A stretch of DNA of 41,141 nt from CAZTCJ01 sp964612085 (GCA_964612085.1 CAZTCJ010000027.1:1-41141); one strand, 5' to 3'; counted from the stretch's first letter, positions 16,422-25,522 are shown. A program made the numbers and translations. The notes: generated by a model from the sequence alone, not told the origin.

Positions 16422-16450
16422 TTGACCTTGCCCGCGCTAAGGATTAGAAC
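16422..16450 (+). promoter_or_regulatory. Sigma-70-type promoter of rph
   Basis: TTGACC (16422-16427) and TAGAAC (16445-16450) are separated by 17 bases and lie 55 bases upstream of the rph ATG. The matching minus-strand promoter of hrcA begins 24 bases away, so the two transcripts diverge from one short region. Confidence 0.65.
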
Positions 16451-16505
16451 GCTCACTCTTTCGCGCATTACAGCGCCCATAACCCCGTTTCCCAAGGAGG
16501 ATCCC

Positions 16506-17258
16506 ATGCGTCCGTCAGGCCGAGCCGCCGACGCCATGCGCGCCGTGTCATTCGAAACCGGCTTTGCCAAACATGCCGAAGGCTCCTGCCTGGTGCGCTT
16601 CGGCGACACCCATGTGCTGTGCACGGCGACCGTGGAAGACCGGGTGCCGCCGTGGCTGAAAGGCGGCGGCAAGGGCTGGATCACGGCGGAATACGGCATG
16701 CTGCCCCGTTCCACCAATGAGCGCACCATGCGCGAGGCGGCGCGCGGCAAGCAGTCGGGCCGGACCCAGGAAATCCAGCGCCTGATCGGCCGCTCCTTGC
16801 GCGCCGTGACCGATCTGGTGCGGCTGGGCGAACGCCAGATCACGCTTGATTGCGACGTCATCCAGGCCGATGGCGGCACGCGCACGGCGGCGATCTCGGG
16901 CTCCTGGATCGCCCTGCGCCAGGCGCTGCAATGGATGTACGACCGGGAAATGATGAACGCCATCCCGCTGAAAGATCAGGTGGCGGCGGTCTCTTGCGGT
17001 CTTTACCGGGGCCATCCGGTGCTCGATCTCGATTATGCGGAAGATTCCGAGGCCGAAACCGATGCCAATTTCGTGCTGACGGGCAAGGGTGGTATCGTGG
17101 AGGTTCAGGCAACGGCCGAGACCGATCCCATGACCCATGAGCAGTACGAAGCGCTCATGGCCCTGGCGCGCAAGGGCGTCGAGGAGCTGACCGCGCTTCA
17201 GAAACAGGCTCTGGGCTTGTCGTCGAAGCCGGCCGAGGATGCAAAAGTCCGTCCGTAA
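16506..17258 (+). CDS. rph: Ribonuclease PH
   Basis: A phosphate-dependent 3'-5' exoribonuclease that trims tRNA 3' ends. The 250-residue protein starts MRPSGRAADAMRAVSFETGFAK and contains GSCLVRFGDTHVLCTATVEDRVPPW, GWITAEYGMLPRST, and the phosphate-site region AARGKQSGRTQEIQRLIGRSLRA. LDCDVIQADGGTRTAAISG follows. All are standard RNase PH motifs and length. The ATG at 16506 has an ideal AAGGAGG ribosome binding site. It is the first gene of the rph-rdgB-hemW operon. Confidence 0.97.
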   Translation: MRPSGRAADAMRAVSFETGFAKHAEGSCLVRFGDTHVLCTATVEDRVPPWLKGGGKGWITAEYGMLPRSTNERTMREAARGKQSGRTQEIQRLIGRSLRAVTDLVRLGERQITLDCDVIQADGGTRTAAISGSWIALRQALQWMYDREMMNAIPLKDQVAAVSCGLYRGHPVLDLDYAEDSEAETDANFVLTGKGGIVEVQATAETDPMTHEQYEALMALARKGVEELTALQKQALGLSSKPAEDAKVRP

Positions 17259-17268
17259 GGAGACGGCT

Positions 17269-17907
17269 ATGAGTACAGCCCAGACAGCCGGCCACCGCCG
17301 GTTTAGCGAGCCGAAACTCGTCGTGGCGTCCCACAACAAGGGCAAGGTGCGCGAGATCGCGGATCTGATGCGGCCCTTCACGATCGAGACCGTCTCCGCC
17401 GGGGATTTGAACCTTCCCGAGCCGGAGGAAACCGGCCTGACCTTTCAGGCGAACGCGGAACTGAAGGCCCATGCGGCGGCCAGGGCCTCGGGCCTGCCCG
17501 CGCTGTCGGACGATTCCGGCCTGGCGGTCGAGGCGCTCGACGGTCAGCCGGGGATCTATTCCGCCCGCTGGGCCGGTCCGTCGCGGGATTTCGCCGTCGC
17601 TATGAACAAGGTGCAGGCGGCGTTGGAAACCAAGGGCGCGGCCAGTCCCGAGACCCGCCGGGCCTCTTTCATTTGTGTGCTGACGCTGGCCTGGCCCGAC
17701 GGTCACGCGGAAAGCTTCGAAGGCCGGGTGCACGGATCGCTCGTCTGGCCGCCGCGCGGCGGGCTGGGTTTCGGCTACGATCCCATGTTCCAGGCCGACG
17801 GTTACGAGATCACCTTCGGCGAGATGGATCCCGCCAAGAAACACGCCATCAGCCACCGGGCCCATGCCTTCCGCCAGCTGATCGATGTTTGCTTCAAACC
17901 CGCCTGA
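17269..17907 (+). CDS. rdgB: XTP/dITP diphosphatase (RdgB/HAM1 family)
   Basis: Hydrolyses non-canonical purine triphosphates (dITP, XTP) to monophosphates and so keeps them out of DNA and RNA. The 212-residue protein has LVVASHNKGKVREI near the N-terminus, FQANAELKAHAAA, the catalytic ALSDDSGLAVEALDGQPGIYSARWAG, and GFGYDPMF with ISHRAHAF at the end, as in RdgB. The ATG at 17269 has GGAGA just upstream and lies 10 bases after the rph stop; the open frame back to 17239 overlaps rph and is not used. Its 3' end overlaps hemW by 23 bases. Confidence 0.96.
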   Translation: MSTAQTAGHRRFSEPKLVVASHNKGKVREIADLMRPFTIETVSAGDLNLPEPEETGLTFQANAELKAHAAARASGLPALSDDSGLAVEALDGQPGIYSARWAGPSRDFAVAMNKVQAALETKGAASPETRRASFICVLTLAWPDGHAESFEGRVHGSLVWPPRGGLGFGYDPMFQADGYEITFGEMDPAKKHAISHRAHAFRQLIDVCFKPA

Positions 17908-19045
17908 TCCCGGTTTCGGCGTTTATGTCCACTGGCCGTTTTGCGCGGCCAAATGCCCCTATTGCGACTTCAATTCCCATGTGCGCGCAAGTGTTGATCA
18001 CGGCGCCTGGGCCCGCGCCCTGGTGCGCGAATTGGAGCATATGGCGGCGCTCAAAGGCCCTGCACGGGTGGACAGTATTTTCTTCGGGGGCGGCACCCCG
18101 TCCTTGATGGAGCCGCGCACGGTTGACATGGTTATCGGCGCGGTGGCGCGGCTTTGGGATCTGGACGGTCGCGCCGAGATCACCCTGGAAGCCAATCCCA
18201 CATCGGTAGATGCAGAACGCTTTGCGGGCTACCGGGCGGCGGGCGTCAATCGCGTCTCTTTGGGCGTGCAGTCGCTGATCGACCGGGATCTCAAATTCCT
18301 GGGCCGTCTGCATACGGCGGAAGAGGCGCGCAAGGCCATCGCCCTGGCGCGCGAGACCTTTCCCCGCATGTCGTTCGACTTGATTTACGCCCGGCCCCAT
18401 CAGGCGCCGGAGGCCTGGGCGCAGGAATTACACGATGCCATCGCTCTGGCAGCGGATCATCTGTCGCTCTACCAGCTCACCATCGAGGAACAGACGCCGT
18501 TTTTCGAGCTGCATAAGCGGGGCGCCTTCACCGTGCCGGAAGACGACGACGCTGCGGCGCTTTACGAGATAACGCAATCGGTCTGCGCGGAGGCGGGTCT
18601 GGCGGCTTACGAGGTCTCGAACCATGCGGCGCCGGGCGCGGAAAGCCGGCATAATCTGGTTTATTGGCGCTATGGGGACTATGCGGGCGTTGGGCCGGGG
18701 GCGCATGGGCGTTTGACCCTGGGCGGCGCGCGCCGGGCGCTCTCCACCATTCGCAGTCCGGAAGGCTGGCTTGAGGCGGTCGAGGGCCAGGGCCATGGCA
18801 TCGAGACGGACGAGCCGGTGAGCCAAAACGCTCAGGGTCAGGAATTTCTGCTGATGGGCCTGCGTCTCAAGGAAGGGGTGTCCCTGGCGCGTTACCGGAC
18901 ACTGACGGGCCGGAGCTTGAGCGATCGGACACTCGCCGATCTGCAGGCGGAGGGCCTTTTGGCCCTGGACGCGGACCGCATCGCGGCGACGGACAAGGGG
19001 CGTCCGGTGCTGAACGCGGTGATCGCGGCGCTCGCTGAAAGCTGA
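17885..19045 (+). CDS. hemW: Radical SAM haem chaperone HemW
   Basis: A haem-binding radical SAM protein, long annotated as an oxygen-independent coproporphyrinogen III oxidase but now regarded as a haem-trafficking chaperone. The 386-residue protein has the iron-sulfur motif CAAKCPYC (Cys20, Cys24, Cys27) right after VYVHWPF. It then has FFGGGTPSLM, EANPTSVD and RVSLGVQSL, all typical of the family. The extra cysteine of true HemN (CxxxCxxCxC) is absent, which favours HemW. The ATG at 17885 lies inside the end of rdgB, suggesting translational coupling. Confidence 0.94.
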   Translation: MFASNPPDPGFGVYVHWPFCAAKCPYCDFNSHVRASVDHGAWARALVRELEHMAALKGPARVDSIFFGGGTPSLMEPRTVDMVIGAVARLWDLDGRAEITLEANPTSVDAERFAGYRAAGVNRVSLGVQSLIDRDLKFLGRLHTAEEARKAIALARETFPRMSFDLIYARPHQAPEAWAQELHDAIALAADHLSLYQLTIEEQTPFFELHKRGAFTVPEDDDAAALYEITQSVCAEAGLAAYEVSNHAAPGAESRHNLVYWRYGDYAGVGPGAHGRLTLGGARRALSTIRSPEGWLEAVEGQGHGIETDEPVSQNAQGQEFLLMGLRLKEGVSLARYRTLTGRSLSDRTLADLQAEGLLALDADRIAATDKGRPVLNAVIAALAES

Positions 19046-19049
19046 GCCA

Positions 19050-20570
19050 TCAGTAGCCGGTCAGCTCTTCTTCTGAGTCCGCGTGCTCGTCGGTCCGGTA
19101 CGGATCGCTTTCGTCCGGTTCGGTCGAATAAGGATCGCGCGCGAAAGGATCGCGGGCCGGGCCGCCCGCCGGACCGGTGCCGTAGGGGTCGTCCTGCCTC
19201 GGATCGCTCGTCCAGAAATCCCGCGTGGCGTCGAAATAGGCTGGCGCGTCGCCTACCACCTCGACCGTGCCGTCCTTCACTTCCAGCACCGCCAGGCCCC
19301 GTTCCGTGGCGCCCGCTTCCGTGAAGCGGAAAATGCCGTCCACGCCGGCGAAGCCGTTGCGGTTCAGCAGGCGTTCCTTGGTGAAGCGCTCGCCTGCCCG
19401 TCCGTCGGCCAGGGCGGCCGCCAGGGTCACGCCGTCATAGGCGAGGCTCGCGATACGCGGCGGCTGATAGCTGAAATGGGAGTCGAACAGGCGGACAAAA
19501 CTGGTCCAGACCTCCGGCGGCGGCGCGGCGAACCAGCCGCCTTGCAGCGATTGCTCTTTCCACAGGGACGGGTCGTCCCATAGGCCGGTGCCGAGGAAGC
19601 GGACCGACCGGTTGTCGATATCGAAATAGGGCAGCATGGGCGCCAGGCTTCTGAGCTTGGTGCCGCCTTCGGGCAGCAGCACGGCCTCATAGGAGACCAT
19701 GCCCCAGGTGTCGGATTTCTGCAGGCGGCTCAAGGCGCGCTTGGCGATTTCATCGGTGCGGTGGGCCAGTTCCTGTTTCTGGGCGTCGAGGGCCGATTTG
19801 CGCTCGCTATATTCGGCGATCTGGCGTACGGGATCGCGGAAGTCGTCCGTCCACGGCTCATAGGCCACCAGATGCTTGATGTCGCCGCCATAGCCGTACA
19901 CCTGAGACCGCAGGGCGGTAGCGACCCGTTCGCCGTAAGGATTGCGCGGCACAAGTGCTGCGAAATTCTGCAGGTTCTGGCGGGCGGCGAATTCCACCAC
20001 CCGGCGGATTTCCTCTTCCACCTGAAAGCTCAGCAGGAAGACGCCTTCCTCGGCGGCTTGACGGTCCGAAGAAAAGGCCACGACCGCCACATTACGCTCA
20101 AGCGCGAGCGGGGCGACGGCGCGCACGGAAGATGCGAACAAGGGCCCCAGGATCAGTTCCGCGCCCTGATCGAGCGCCTGGCGCGCGGCTATGCGGGCCC
20201 CTTCCGCCGTGCCCTTGGTATCTTTCAGAATCAGGAGCAGTTCGGGCCGCTCCACTTCGAACAGGGCAAGCTGCGCGGCATCGCGCAAGGACTCCGCAAC
20301 TTTCCGTGTGCCTGCGTCCTGGGCCCCCAAGGGCAGCAGCAGGGCGACGCGCGTGGGTGTGATGCCCGCCATGTGTTGCGGGGCGAAATATTCCGGCCGT
20401 TCCGGCCAGGCCTGTTGCGGTTCCACGCGCGCTTGCGGGGCGGGTCTTTGCGGTTGGCCGTAAGGCTGGTCGGGCGGATATTCCACATGGGGCGTCGCGG
20501 CGCAGGCGGCCAGTGCCAAGGCCAAGGCGGCGCTGCCCAAGCCCTTCCAAAGGGCTTTGCGAGCGGTCAC
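19050..20570 (-). CDS. LpoA-like penicillin-binding protein activator lipoprotein
   Basis: A 506-residue lipoprotein with a periplasmic-binding-protein (type I) fold. By analogy with E. coli LpoA it may activate a peptidoglycan synthase from the outer membrane. I chose the GTG at 20570, which yields MTARKALWKGLGSAALALAL followed by the lipobox Cys. A GTG at 20666 is in frame but overlaps the divergent rsmI. After a Pro/Gln-rich linker the core starts PTRVALLLPLGAQDAG and includes AELILGPLFASSVRAV and AALVPRNPYGERVA. The C-terminal tail is acidic, with repeated DPY/DPF units. The position beside rsmI and yraN is the same as for lpoA (yraM) in E. coli, which supports the assignment. Confidence 0.82.
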   Translation of the reverse strand: MTARKALWKGLGSAALALALAACAATPHVEYPPDQPYGQPQRPAPQARVEPQQAWPERPEYFAPQHMAGITPTRVALLLPLGAQDAGTRKVAESLRDAAQLALFEVERPELLLILKDTKGTAEGARIAARQALDQGAELILGPLFASSVRAVAPLALERNVAVVAFSSDRQAAEEGVFLLSFQVEEEIRRVVEFAARQNLQNFAALVPRNPYGERVATALRSQVYGYGGDIKHLVAYEPWTDDFRDPVRQIAEYSERKSALDAQKQELAHRTDEIAKRALSRLQKSDTWGMVSYEAVLLPEGGTKLRSLAPMLPYFDIDNRSVRFLGTGLWDDPSLWKEQSLQGGWFAAPPPEVWTSFVRLFDSHFSYQPPRIASLAYDGVTLAAALADGRAGERFTKERLLNRNGFAGVDGIFRFTEAGATERGLAVLEVKDGTVEVVGDAPAYFDATRDFWTSDPRQDDPYGTGPAGGPARDPFARDPYSTEPDESDPYRTDEHADSEEELTGY

Positions 20571-20614
20571 AATGCGCGCCACGGCGTGGTGGCCCCGGCG
20601 AAAGGTCGAGCGGA

Positions 20615-21604
20615 ATGGATAAATCCCGAAAAGACGAGTCTGCTCCACGGTCGGTTCCTCGATCACCGTCGGATGATGATGCGCCCCCAGATCACGGCGG
20701 CGAGCCTAGCCGGGGCTCTTGGCGAAGTAAACTGGCCAGAACGCGGCCGCGCGGACGCGCGCCCACCCCTGGTCTTTACGTGACGGCCACGCCCATCGGC
20801 CATGCGGACGATATCACGCTTCGGGCCCTCGACATGTTCGAAGCCGCCGATCTCATCCTTTGTGAAGACACCCGCGTGACCGCCCGGCTTCTGGCCTTGT
20901 ACGGCATCAAGGCTGATCTACTGGCCTATCACGACCACAATGCGGCACGCATGCGCCCGCGCATCCTGGAGACCTTGCAAAAGGACGGCGTGGTGGTGCT
21001 GGTCTCGGACGCCGGCACGCCGCTCGTCTCCGATCCGGGCTACAAGCTCGTGCGCGAGGCGGCGGAACTGGAGATCGCCATCCACGCGGTGCCTGGCGCC
21101 TCCTCGGTGCTCGCCGCCCTGACCATGGCGGGCCTGCCCACGGACCGGTTTCTGTTCGCGGGCTTCCTCCCGTCGAAGACCATGGCGCGCAAGACGGAGC
21201 TCGAGAAGCTGGCGGCGGTGCCGGCGACCCTGGTGTTTTTCGAGACCGGTCCGCGGCTCGCCGACTCGCTGGCGCAGATGGCGGAAAGCCTCGGCGGGCG
21301 GGAGGCCGTGCTGTTGCGGGAGCTGACCAAGCGCTTCGAGGAGGCCTGGCGGGGTTCTTTGGAAACCCTGGCCGAGGCCGTGACCCAGGACGGTCCGCCA
21401 AAGGGCGAAATCGTGCTGGTGGTGGGTCCGCCGCTGGCGCCCCAAGCCATCGACGACGCCGAACTGGACGAGCGCTTACGCGTTGCGATGGCGAAACAAC
21501 CGTTGAAAGCCGCCGTGACGGCCGTGACGGCCGTGACCGGCCTGCCCCGGCGCACGGTCTATCAGCGGGCATTGACCCTCAAAGCCGCCGGAGAGGACGC
21601 ATGA
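20615..21604 (+). CDS. rsmI: 16S rRNA (cytidine-1402 2'-O)-methyltransferase RsmI
   Basis: Methylates the ribose of C1402 in the decoding centre of 16S rRNA, using S-adenosylmethionine. The catalytic region starts TPGLYVTATPIGHADDITLRALD and continues ILCEDTRVTARLL, VVLVSDAGTPLVSDPGYKLV and VPGASSVLAALTMAGLPTDRF, all characteristic tetrapyrrole-methylase-fold motifs of RsmI. The ATG at 20615 gives 329 residues, with an arginine- and acid-rich N-terminal extension of about 55 residues compared with E. coli; a later start cannot be excluded. The stop overlaps the start of yraN (ATGA at 21601). Confidence 0.94.
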   Translation: MDKSRKDESAPRSVPRSPSDDDAPPDHGGEPSRGSWRSKLARTRPRGRAPTPGLYVTATPIGHADDITLRALDMFEAADLILCEDTRVTARLLALYGIKADLLAYHDHNAARMRPRILETLQKDGVVVLVSDAGTPLVSDPGYKLVREAAELEIAIHAVPGASSVLAALTMAGLPTDRFLFAGFLPSKTMARKTELEKLAAVPATLVFFETGPRLADSLAQMAESLGGREAVLLRELTKRFEEAWRGSLETLAEAVTQDGPPKGEIVLVVGPPLAPQAIDDAELDERLRVAMAKQPLKAAVTAVTAVTGLPRRTVYQRALTLKAAGEDA

Positions 21605-21987
21605 CCGGGCGGGACAAGGCGCTTGCGGGCCGCCGCGCCTGGCGCAAGGGCCATTGGACCGAAGCGCTTGCCGCCCTTTATCTGACGGCCAAGGGCTACC
21701 GGATCCTGGAGCGGCGCCTGCGCACGCCCGTGGGCGAGATCGATCTGGTGGCCCGCAAGGGCCCAGCGCTGGTCTTCGTCGAGGTCAAGGCGCGGGCCAA
21801 CACAGCGGACGGTCTCGATGCCGTGACGCCTCGGTCCCAGGCCCGAATCGCCCGCGCCGCCGCCTGGTACCGGGCGCGCCATGGCGTTGCCGGCGATGGC
21901 CCCATGCGTTTCGATGTCGTTGTTTTGACCGGCCGGTCCTGGCCGCTTCATCTGAAAGACGCCTTTCAAGGCGAATCCCACGGTTGA
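21601..21987 (+). CDS. yraN: YraN/UPF0102 family endonuclease-like protein
   Basis: A 128-residue protein with the restriction-endonuclease-like fold of the UPF0102 family. It shows the motif GEIDLVARKGPALVFVEVKAR, in which Asp, Glu and Lys form a probable metal-binding nuclease site. The exact role is not established. The start codon overlaps the rsmI stop by 4 bases, so translation is coupled. The rsmI-yraN pair is widely conserved. Confidence 0.92.
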   Translation: MTGRDKALAGRRAWRKGHWTEALAALYLTAKGYRILERRLRTPVGEIDLVARKGPALVFVEVKARANTADGLDAVTPRSQARIARAAAWYRARHGVAGDGPMRFDVVVLTGRSWPLHLKDAFQGESHG

Positions 21988-22057
21988 CCCACAGCCCCAT
22001 TCGCGCTGTCTTACCGCCCACCGAACGGGACTGAACAGGGCTGATCCGTGTGCCGGA

Positions 22058-22921
22058 ATGCTTGAGGATGATGTGTTGACCAAAGGCGTGACGCACGAGA
22101 CCGGCGATCTCGCGGAGCGCCTGCGGGCCATGGGCCGCCTGTCCGACAAGGGCATGGATCTGGCGGAAGCCGCCCTGCTGCTGGGCGCGCTCGACCGGCC
22201 TGATGTGGATATCGCCCGTTACCGCAAACATGTGGAAGACCTGGTCCAGGACACTGCCGATGCGGGCCGGGAAGCGGGCGATGCGGGCGCCCAGGCCGTC
22301 GTGCTGTCGCGGGTGCTCTCCGATCTCTACGGCTATGACGGTGATCAGCTCACCTTCGACGATCCGCGTAATGCCAATCTGACCGATGTCATCGACCGGC
22401 GCCGGGGCCTGCCTGTCTCGCTGGGCATTCTTTACATCCGCGCGGGCCGCGCCCAGGGCTGGACCGTCAATGGGCTGAACTTTCCGGGTCATTTCCTGGT
22501 CTGCGTGGGCAAGCCCAACGCCATGGTCGTGACCGATCCGTTTCATTCGGGCCGCGTGCTGACCGACCAGGAACTCGACAACTATATGCAGCGGGTCCAG
22601 GGGCCGGGCCAGAAAGTGCGGCCTGCTGATCTGGGCGTTATGAGCAACCGGGCGGTTCTCATCCGCTTGCTGAGCAATATCCGCCAGCGGGCGCTCAAAG
22701 CGGGCGACGATGCCCGCGCGCTGGAGATCGCCGAGCGCATGGTCATGGTGGCGCCGGAACATCCGGCCGTTCTTTACGACTACGGCATGCAGAGCGCCGG
22801 TGTCGGCCATCTGGCGCTGGCTCTCGAGACGCTGAAAAGCGCGGCCGACTTCGCCGAGACCGATGCCGCCCGCCACAAAGCCCTGAAGGCGTTGGAGAGC
22901 GTCAAGCGCAGGCTCAACTGA
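22058..22921 (+). CDS. SirB1/UPF0162 family protein (transglutaminase-like with TPR)
   Basis: A 287-residue soluble protein. The core has RRRGLPVSLGILYIRAGRAQGW and GLNFPGHFLV, the recognised SirB1 (transglutaminase-like) signatures. The C-terminal part (residues about 200-285) is helical and TPR-like, with LKAGDDARALEIAERMVMVAPEHPAVLYDYG. The catalytic Cys of true transglutaminases is not obvious, so enzymatic activity is doubtful. It sits 70 bases after yraN and 68 bases before gshB, probably in the same transcript. The function of the family is poorly known. Confidence 0.86.
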   Translation: MLEDDVLTKGVTHETGDLAERLRAMGRLSDKGMDLAEAALLLGALDRPDVDIARYRKHVEDLVQDTADAGREAGDAGAQAVVLSRVLSDLYGYDGDQLTFDDPRNANLTDVIDRRRGLPVSLGILYIRAGRAQGWTVNGLNFPGHFLVCVGKPNAMVVTDPFHSGRVLTDQELDNYMQRVQGPGQKVRPADLGVMSNRAVLIRLLSNIRQRALKAGDDARALEIAERMVMVAPEHPAVLYDYGMQSAGVGHLALALETLKSAADFAETDAARHKALKALESVKRRLN

Positions 22922-22989
22922 GCGCGCTTTTACCTGTTATACAGGCGCCGGGCCCATATCTCACGAACAGTGCCGTTTCCTGGAGAGCC

Positions 22990-23958
22990 ATGATGTCCAG
23001 CCGTTCCCTTGCCGTCGCCATCCAGATGGATCCGGTCGAATCGATCCAGATCGCGGGCGATTCCACCTTCGCGCTGGGGCTCGAAGCCCAGCGGCGCGGC
23101 CATGCGCTGCATTATTACCTGCCGCGCCATCTCTCCATGCGCGACGGCCGCATCGTGGCGCGGGTGCGCCCCCTGACCTTGCGGGACCGGCAAGGCGATC
23201 ATTTCGATGCGGAGGATCCCCAGCTTGTGGACTTGAGCGTAATGGATGTGGTGCTCATGCGCCAGGACCCGCCGTTCGACATGAGCTACATCACCGCCAC
23301 CCATCTCTTGGAGCATATTCATCCGCGCACGCTGGTGGTCAACGATCCGGTTCATGTGCGCAATGCGCCGGAAAAACTCTTCGTCACCCATTTTGACGGG
23401 GTCATGCCGCCGACGCTGATCACCAGCGACGAACAGGAGATCAGGGCGTTTCGCAGGGAGCACAAGGACATCATTCTCAAGCCCCTCTACGGCAATGGCG
23501 GCGCTGGCGTGTTCCGTGTACGGCCCGACGACGAAAACCTGAACTCGCTCATCGAGATGTTCACCCAGTTCTACCGGGAACCCTTGATCGCCCAGGCCTA
23601 TCTGCCGGAGGTGCGCCAAGGCGACAAGCGGATCATCCTGGTGGACGGCCAGCCCGTGGGCGCCATCAACCGGGTGCCGGCGGACGGCGAAAGCCGCTCC
23701 AATATGCATGTGGGCGGACGGGCGGAAAGCGCGGCCCTCACCGAGCGGGAGCGGGAGATCTGCCATGCCATCGGCCCGGCCCTGAAAGACCGGGGGCTGA
23801 TTTTTGTCGGCATCGATGTGATCGGCGATTACCTGACCGAGATCAACGTCACCTCGCCCACGGGCCTGCGGGAGATCGAGCGTTTCGACGGCACCAATGT
23901 GGCCGGCCTCATCTGGGATGTGATCGAGGACAAGCTCGCCCATCGGGATGAAGAATAA
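22990..23958 (+). CDS. gshB: Glutathione synthetase
   Basis: ATP-dependent ligase that joins gamma-glutamylcysteine and glycine to make glutathione. The 322-residue ATP-grasp protein starts with LAVAIQMDPVESIQIAGDSTFAL, close to E. coli GshB. It contains VLMRQDPPFDMSYITATHLLE, the ATP-binding region IILKPLYGNGGAGVFRV, and the C-terminal GIDVIGDYLTEINVTSPTG, which provides magnesium ligands. The ATG at 22990 has GGAG five bases upstream. comM starts 34 bases downstream. Confidence 0.97.
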   Translation: MMSSRSLAVAIQMDPVESIQIAGDSTFALGLEAQRRGHALHYYLPRHLSMRDGRIVARVRPLTLRDRQGDHFDAEDPQLVDLSVMDVVLMRQDPPFDMSYITATHLLEHIHPRTLVVNDPVHVRNAPEKLFVTHFDGVMPPTLITSDEQEIRAFRREHKDIILKPLYGNGGAGVFRVRPDDENLNSLIEMFTQFYREPLIAQAYLPEVRQGDKRIILVDGQPVGAINRVPADGESRSNMHVGGRAESAALTEREREICHAIGPALKDRGLIFVGIDVIGDYLTEINVTSPTGLREIERFDGTNVAGLIWDVIEDKLAHRDEE

Positions 23959-23992
23959 GGCGAGCAACTAGCCTAGAACGCACGCGCCTTGT

Positions 23993-25522
23993 ATGCTCGC
24001 GCCCATGGGACTGGCGCGGGTGCATACGGTGGCTTTTGTGGGCGTGGAGGCGCGGGACGTGGACGTGCAGGTCCATCTCGCCTCCGGCATGCCCGCCTTC
24101 ACGGTCGTGGGCCTGGGCGACAAGGCGGTGGCGGAAAGCCGGGAACGGGTGCGCGCGGCGCTGGCCGCCATGGGGCTGGCGCTGCCGCCCAAGCGCATCA
24201 CGGTCAATCTGGCGCCCGCCGATCTGCCCAAGGAAGGCAGCCATTACGACCTGCCCATCGCGCTCGGTATTCTCGCCGCCATGGGCGTTCTGCCTCCGGA
24301 GGAACTGTCGGGCTATACGGCATTGGGCGAGCTGGCGCTCGACGGCGCGATCCTGCCGGTGACCGGCGCGCTCGCCGCTGCCCTTGAGGCGTCGGGAAAC
24401 GGCCGTGGGCTGATTTGTCCGAAGGTCTGCGGGCCGGAAGCGGCCTGGGCGGGGCGTATCACCGTGCTGGCCCCGTCCTCGCTGCTGGCGCTGGTTAATC
24501 ATTTCAAGGGAAGCCAGGTCTTGACGCCGCCGGAGCCGAGTGGCGTGGTGGAGACGGCCTCTGCGCCGGACTTGAAGGACATCAAGGGTCAGGAGACCGC
24601 CAAGCGGGCCTTGGAAATCGCGGCGGCGGGCGGTCATAATTTGTTGTTCTGCGGGCCGCCGGGTGCGGGCAAGAGCATGCTGGCGTCCCGGCTTCCGGGC
24701 ATTCTGCCGCCGCTGAGCCCGGAAGAAGCGCTGGAGGTGAGCCTCATCGCGTCCATCGCGGGCACGCTCAAAGACGGCAAGATCGGCCGTATACGCCCTT
24801 TCCGCTCGCCCCACCATTCGGCGAGCATGGCGGCCCTGGTGGGCGGCGGGCGCCAGGCCAAGCCCGGCGAAGTGACGCTTGCCCATCGCGGCGTTTTGTT
24901 CCTGGACGAACTGCCCGAGTTTTCCCGCACGGTCTTGGATTCCCTGCGCCAGCCCTTGGAAAGCGGCGAGGCGGTGGTGGCGCGCGCCAATGCCCATGTG
25001 CGCTATCCCGCCCGCGTGCAGCTTGTCGCCGCCATGAACCCCTGCCGCTGCGGCTATCTGGGGGACCCGGATCAAGCCTGCTCCCGCGCGCCCAAATGCG
25101 CCGTGGATTATCAGGCGAAGCTGTCGGGCCCGCTGCTGGACCGCATCGATCTTTATGTGGATGTGCCCCCCGTCAGCGCCGCCGATTTGTCCCTGCCGCC
25201 CCCTGCGGAAGGCTCTGCGGACGTGGCCAGACGGGTGGCGAAGGCGCGGGAAGCGCAGGCCGCCCGCTTCAAGGCGCTGGGTGCGGGTTTGCGCACCAAT
25301 ACGGAGGCCGAAGGCGAGCTTCTGGAGCGCATCGCCGCGCCGGACGATCCGGGCCGCGCGCTGCTCGGGGAAGCGGCGGAGAGCATGAAACTCACTGCGC
25401 GGGGCTATCACCGGGTGCTGAAAGTCGCCCGCACGCTCGCCGATCTCGAAGGCGCGGACGCCGTCCGCCGCCTCCACATCGCCGAGGCGCTGAGCTTTCG
25501 GCGGCCACGGATCAATGGCTGA
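23993..25522 (+). CDS. comM: ComM/YifB-type AAA+ helicase (magnesium chelatase-like)
   Basis: A hexameric AAA+ ATPase; in naturally competent bacteria ComM drives branch migration during integration of taken-up DNA. The 509-residue protein has the N-terminal Lon-like region (ARVHTVAFVGVEARDVDVQVH, LPPKRITVNLAPADLPKEGSHYDLPIAL). It then has Walker A GPPGAGKSML, Walker B GVLFLDELPEF, the sensor NPCRCGYLGD and the helical RAYHRVLKVART-like tail. The start is the ATG at 23993; the ATG at 24005 (MGLARVHTV) fits homologues equally well, and neither has a clear ribosome binding site. It is probably the last gene of the operon; no other competence gene is in the window. Confidence 0.93.
   Translation: MLAPMGLARVHTVAFVGVEARDVDVQVHLASGMPAFTVVGLGDKAVAESRERVRAALAAMGLALPPKRITVNLAPADLPKEGSHYDLPIALGILAAMGVLPPEELSGYTALGELALDGAILPVTGALAAALEASGNGRGLICPKVCGPEAAWAGRITVLAPSSLLALVNHFKGSQVLTPPEPSGVVETASAPDLKDIKGQETAKRALEIAAAGGHNLLFCGPPGAGKSMLASRLPGILPPLSPEEALEVSLIASIAGTLKDGKIGRIRPFRSPHHSASMAALVGGGRQAKPGEVTLAHRGVLFLDELPEFSRTVLDSLRQPLESGEAVVARANAHVRYPARVQLVAAMNPCRCGYLGDPDQACSRAPKCAVDYQAKLSGPLLDRIDLYVDVPPVSAADLSLPPPAEGSADVARRVAKAREAQAARFKALGAGLRTNTEAEGELLERIAAPDDPGRALLGEAAESMKLTARGYHRVLKVARTLADLEGADAVRRLHIAEALSFRRPRING

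Noticed and set aside
21984..22012. Possible promoter (TTGACC, 17 bases, TGTCTT) upstream of the SirB1-like gene
   Set aside because: The -10 match is only three of six bases, and the close gene spacing makes co-transcription with rsmI-yraN equally likely.
22933..22945. 13-base palindrome CCTGTTATACAGG between the SirB1-like gene and gshB, resembling a LexA box
   Set aside because: The spacing (3 bases between CTGT and ACAG) does not fit the E. coli LexA site, and alphaproteobacterial LexA uses a different GTTC-type motif.
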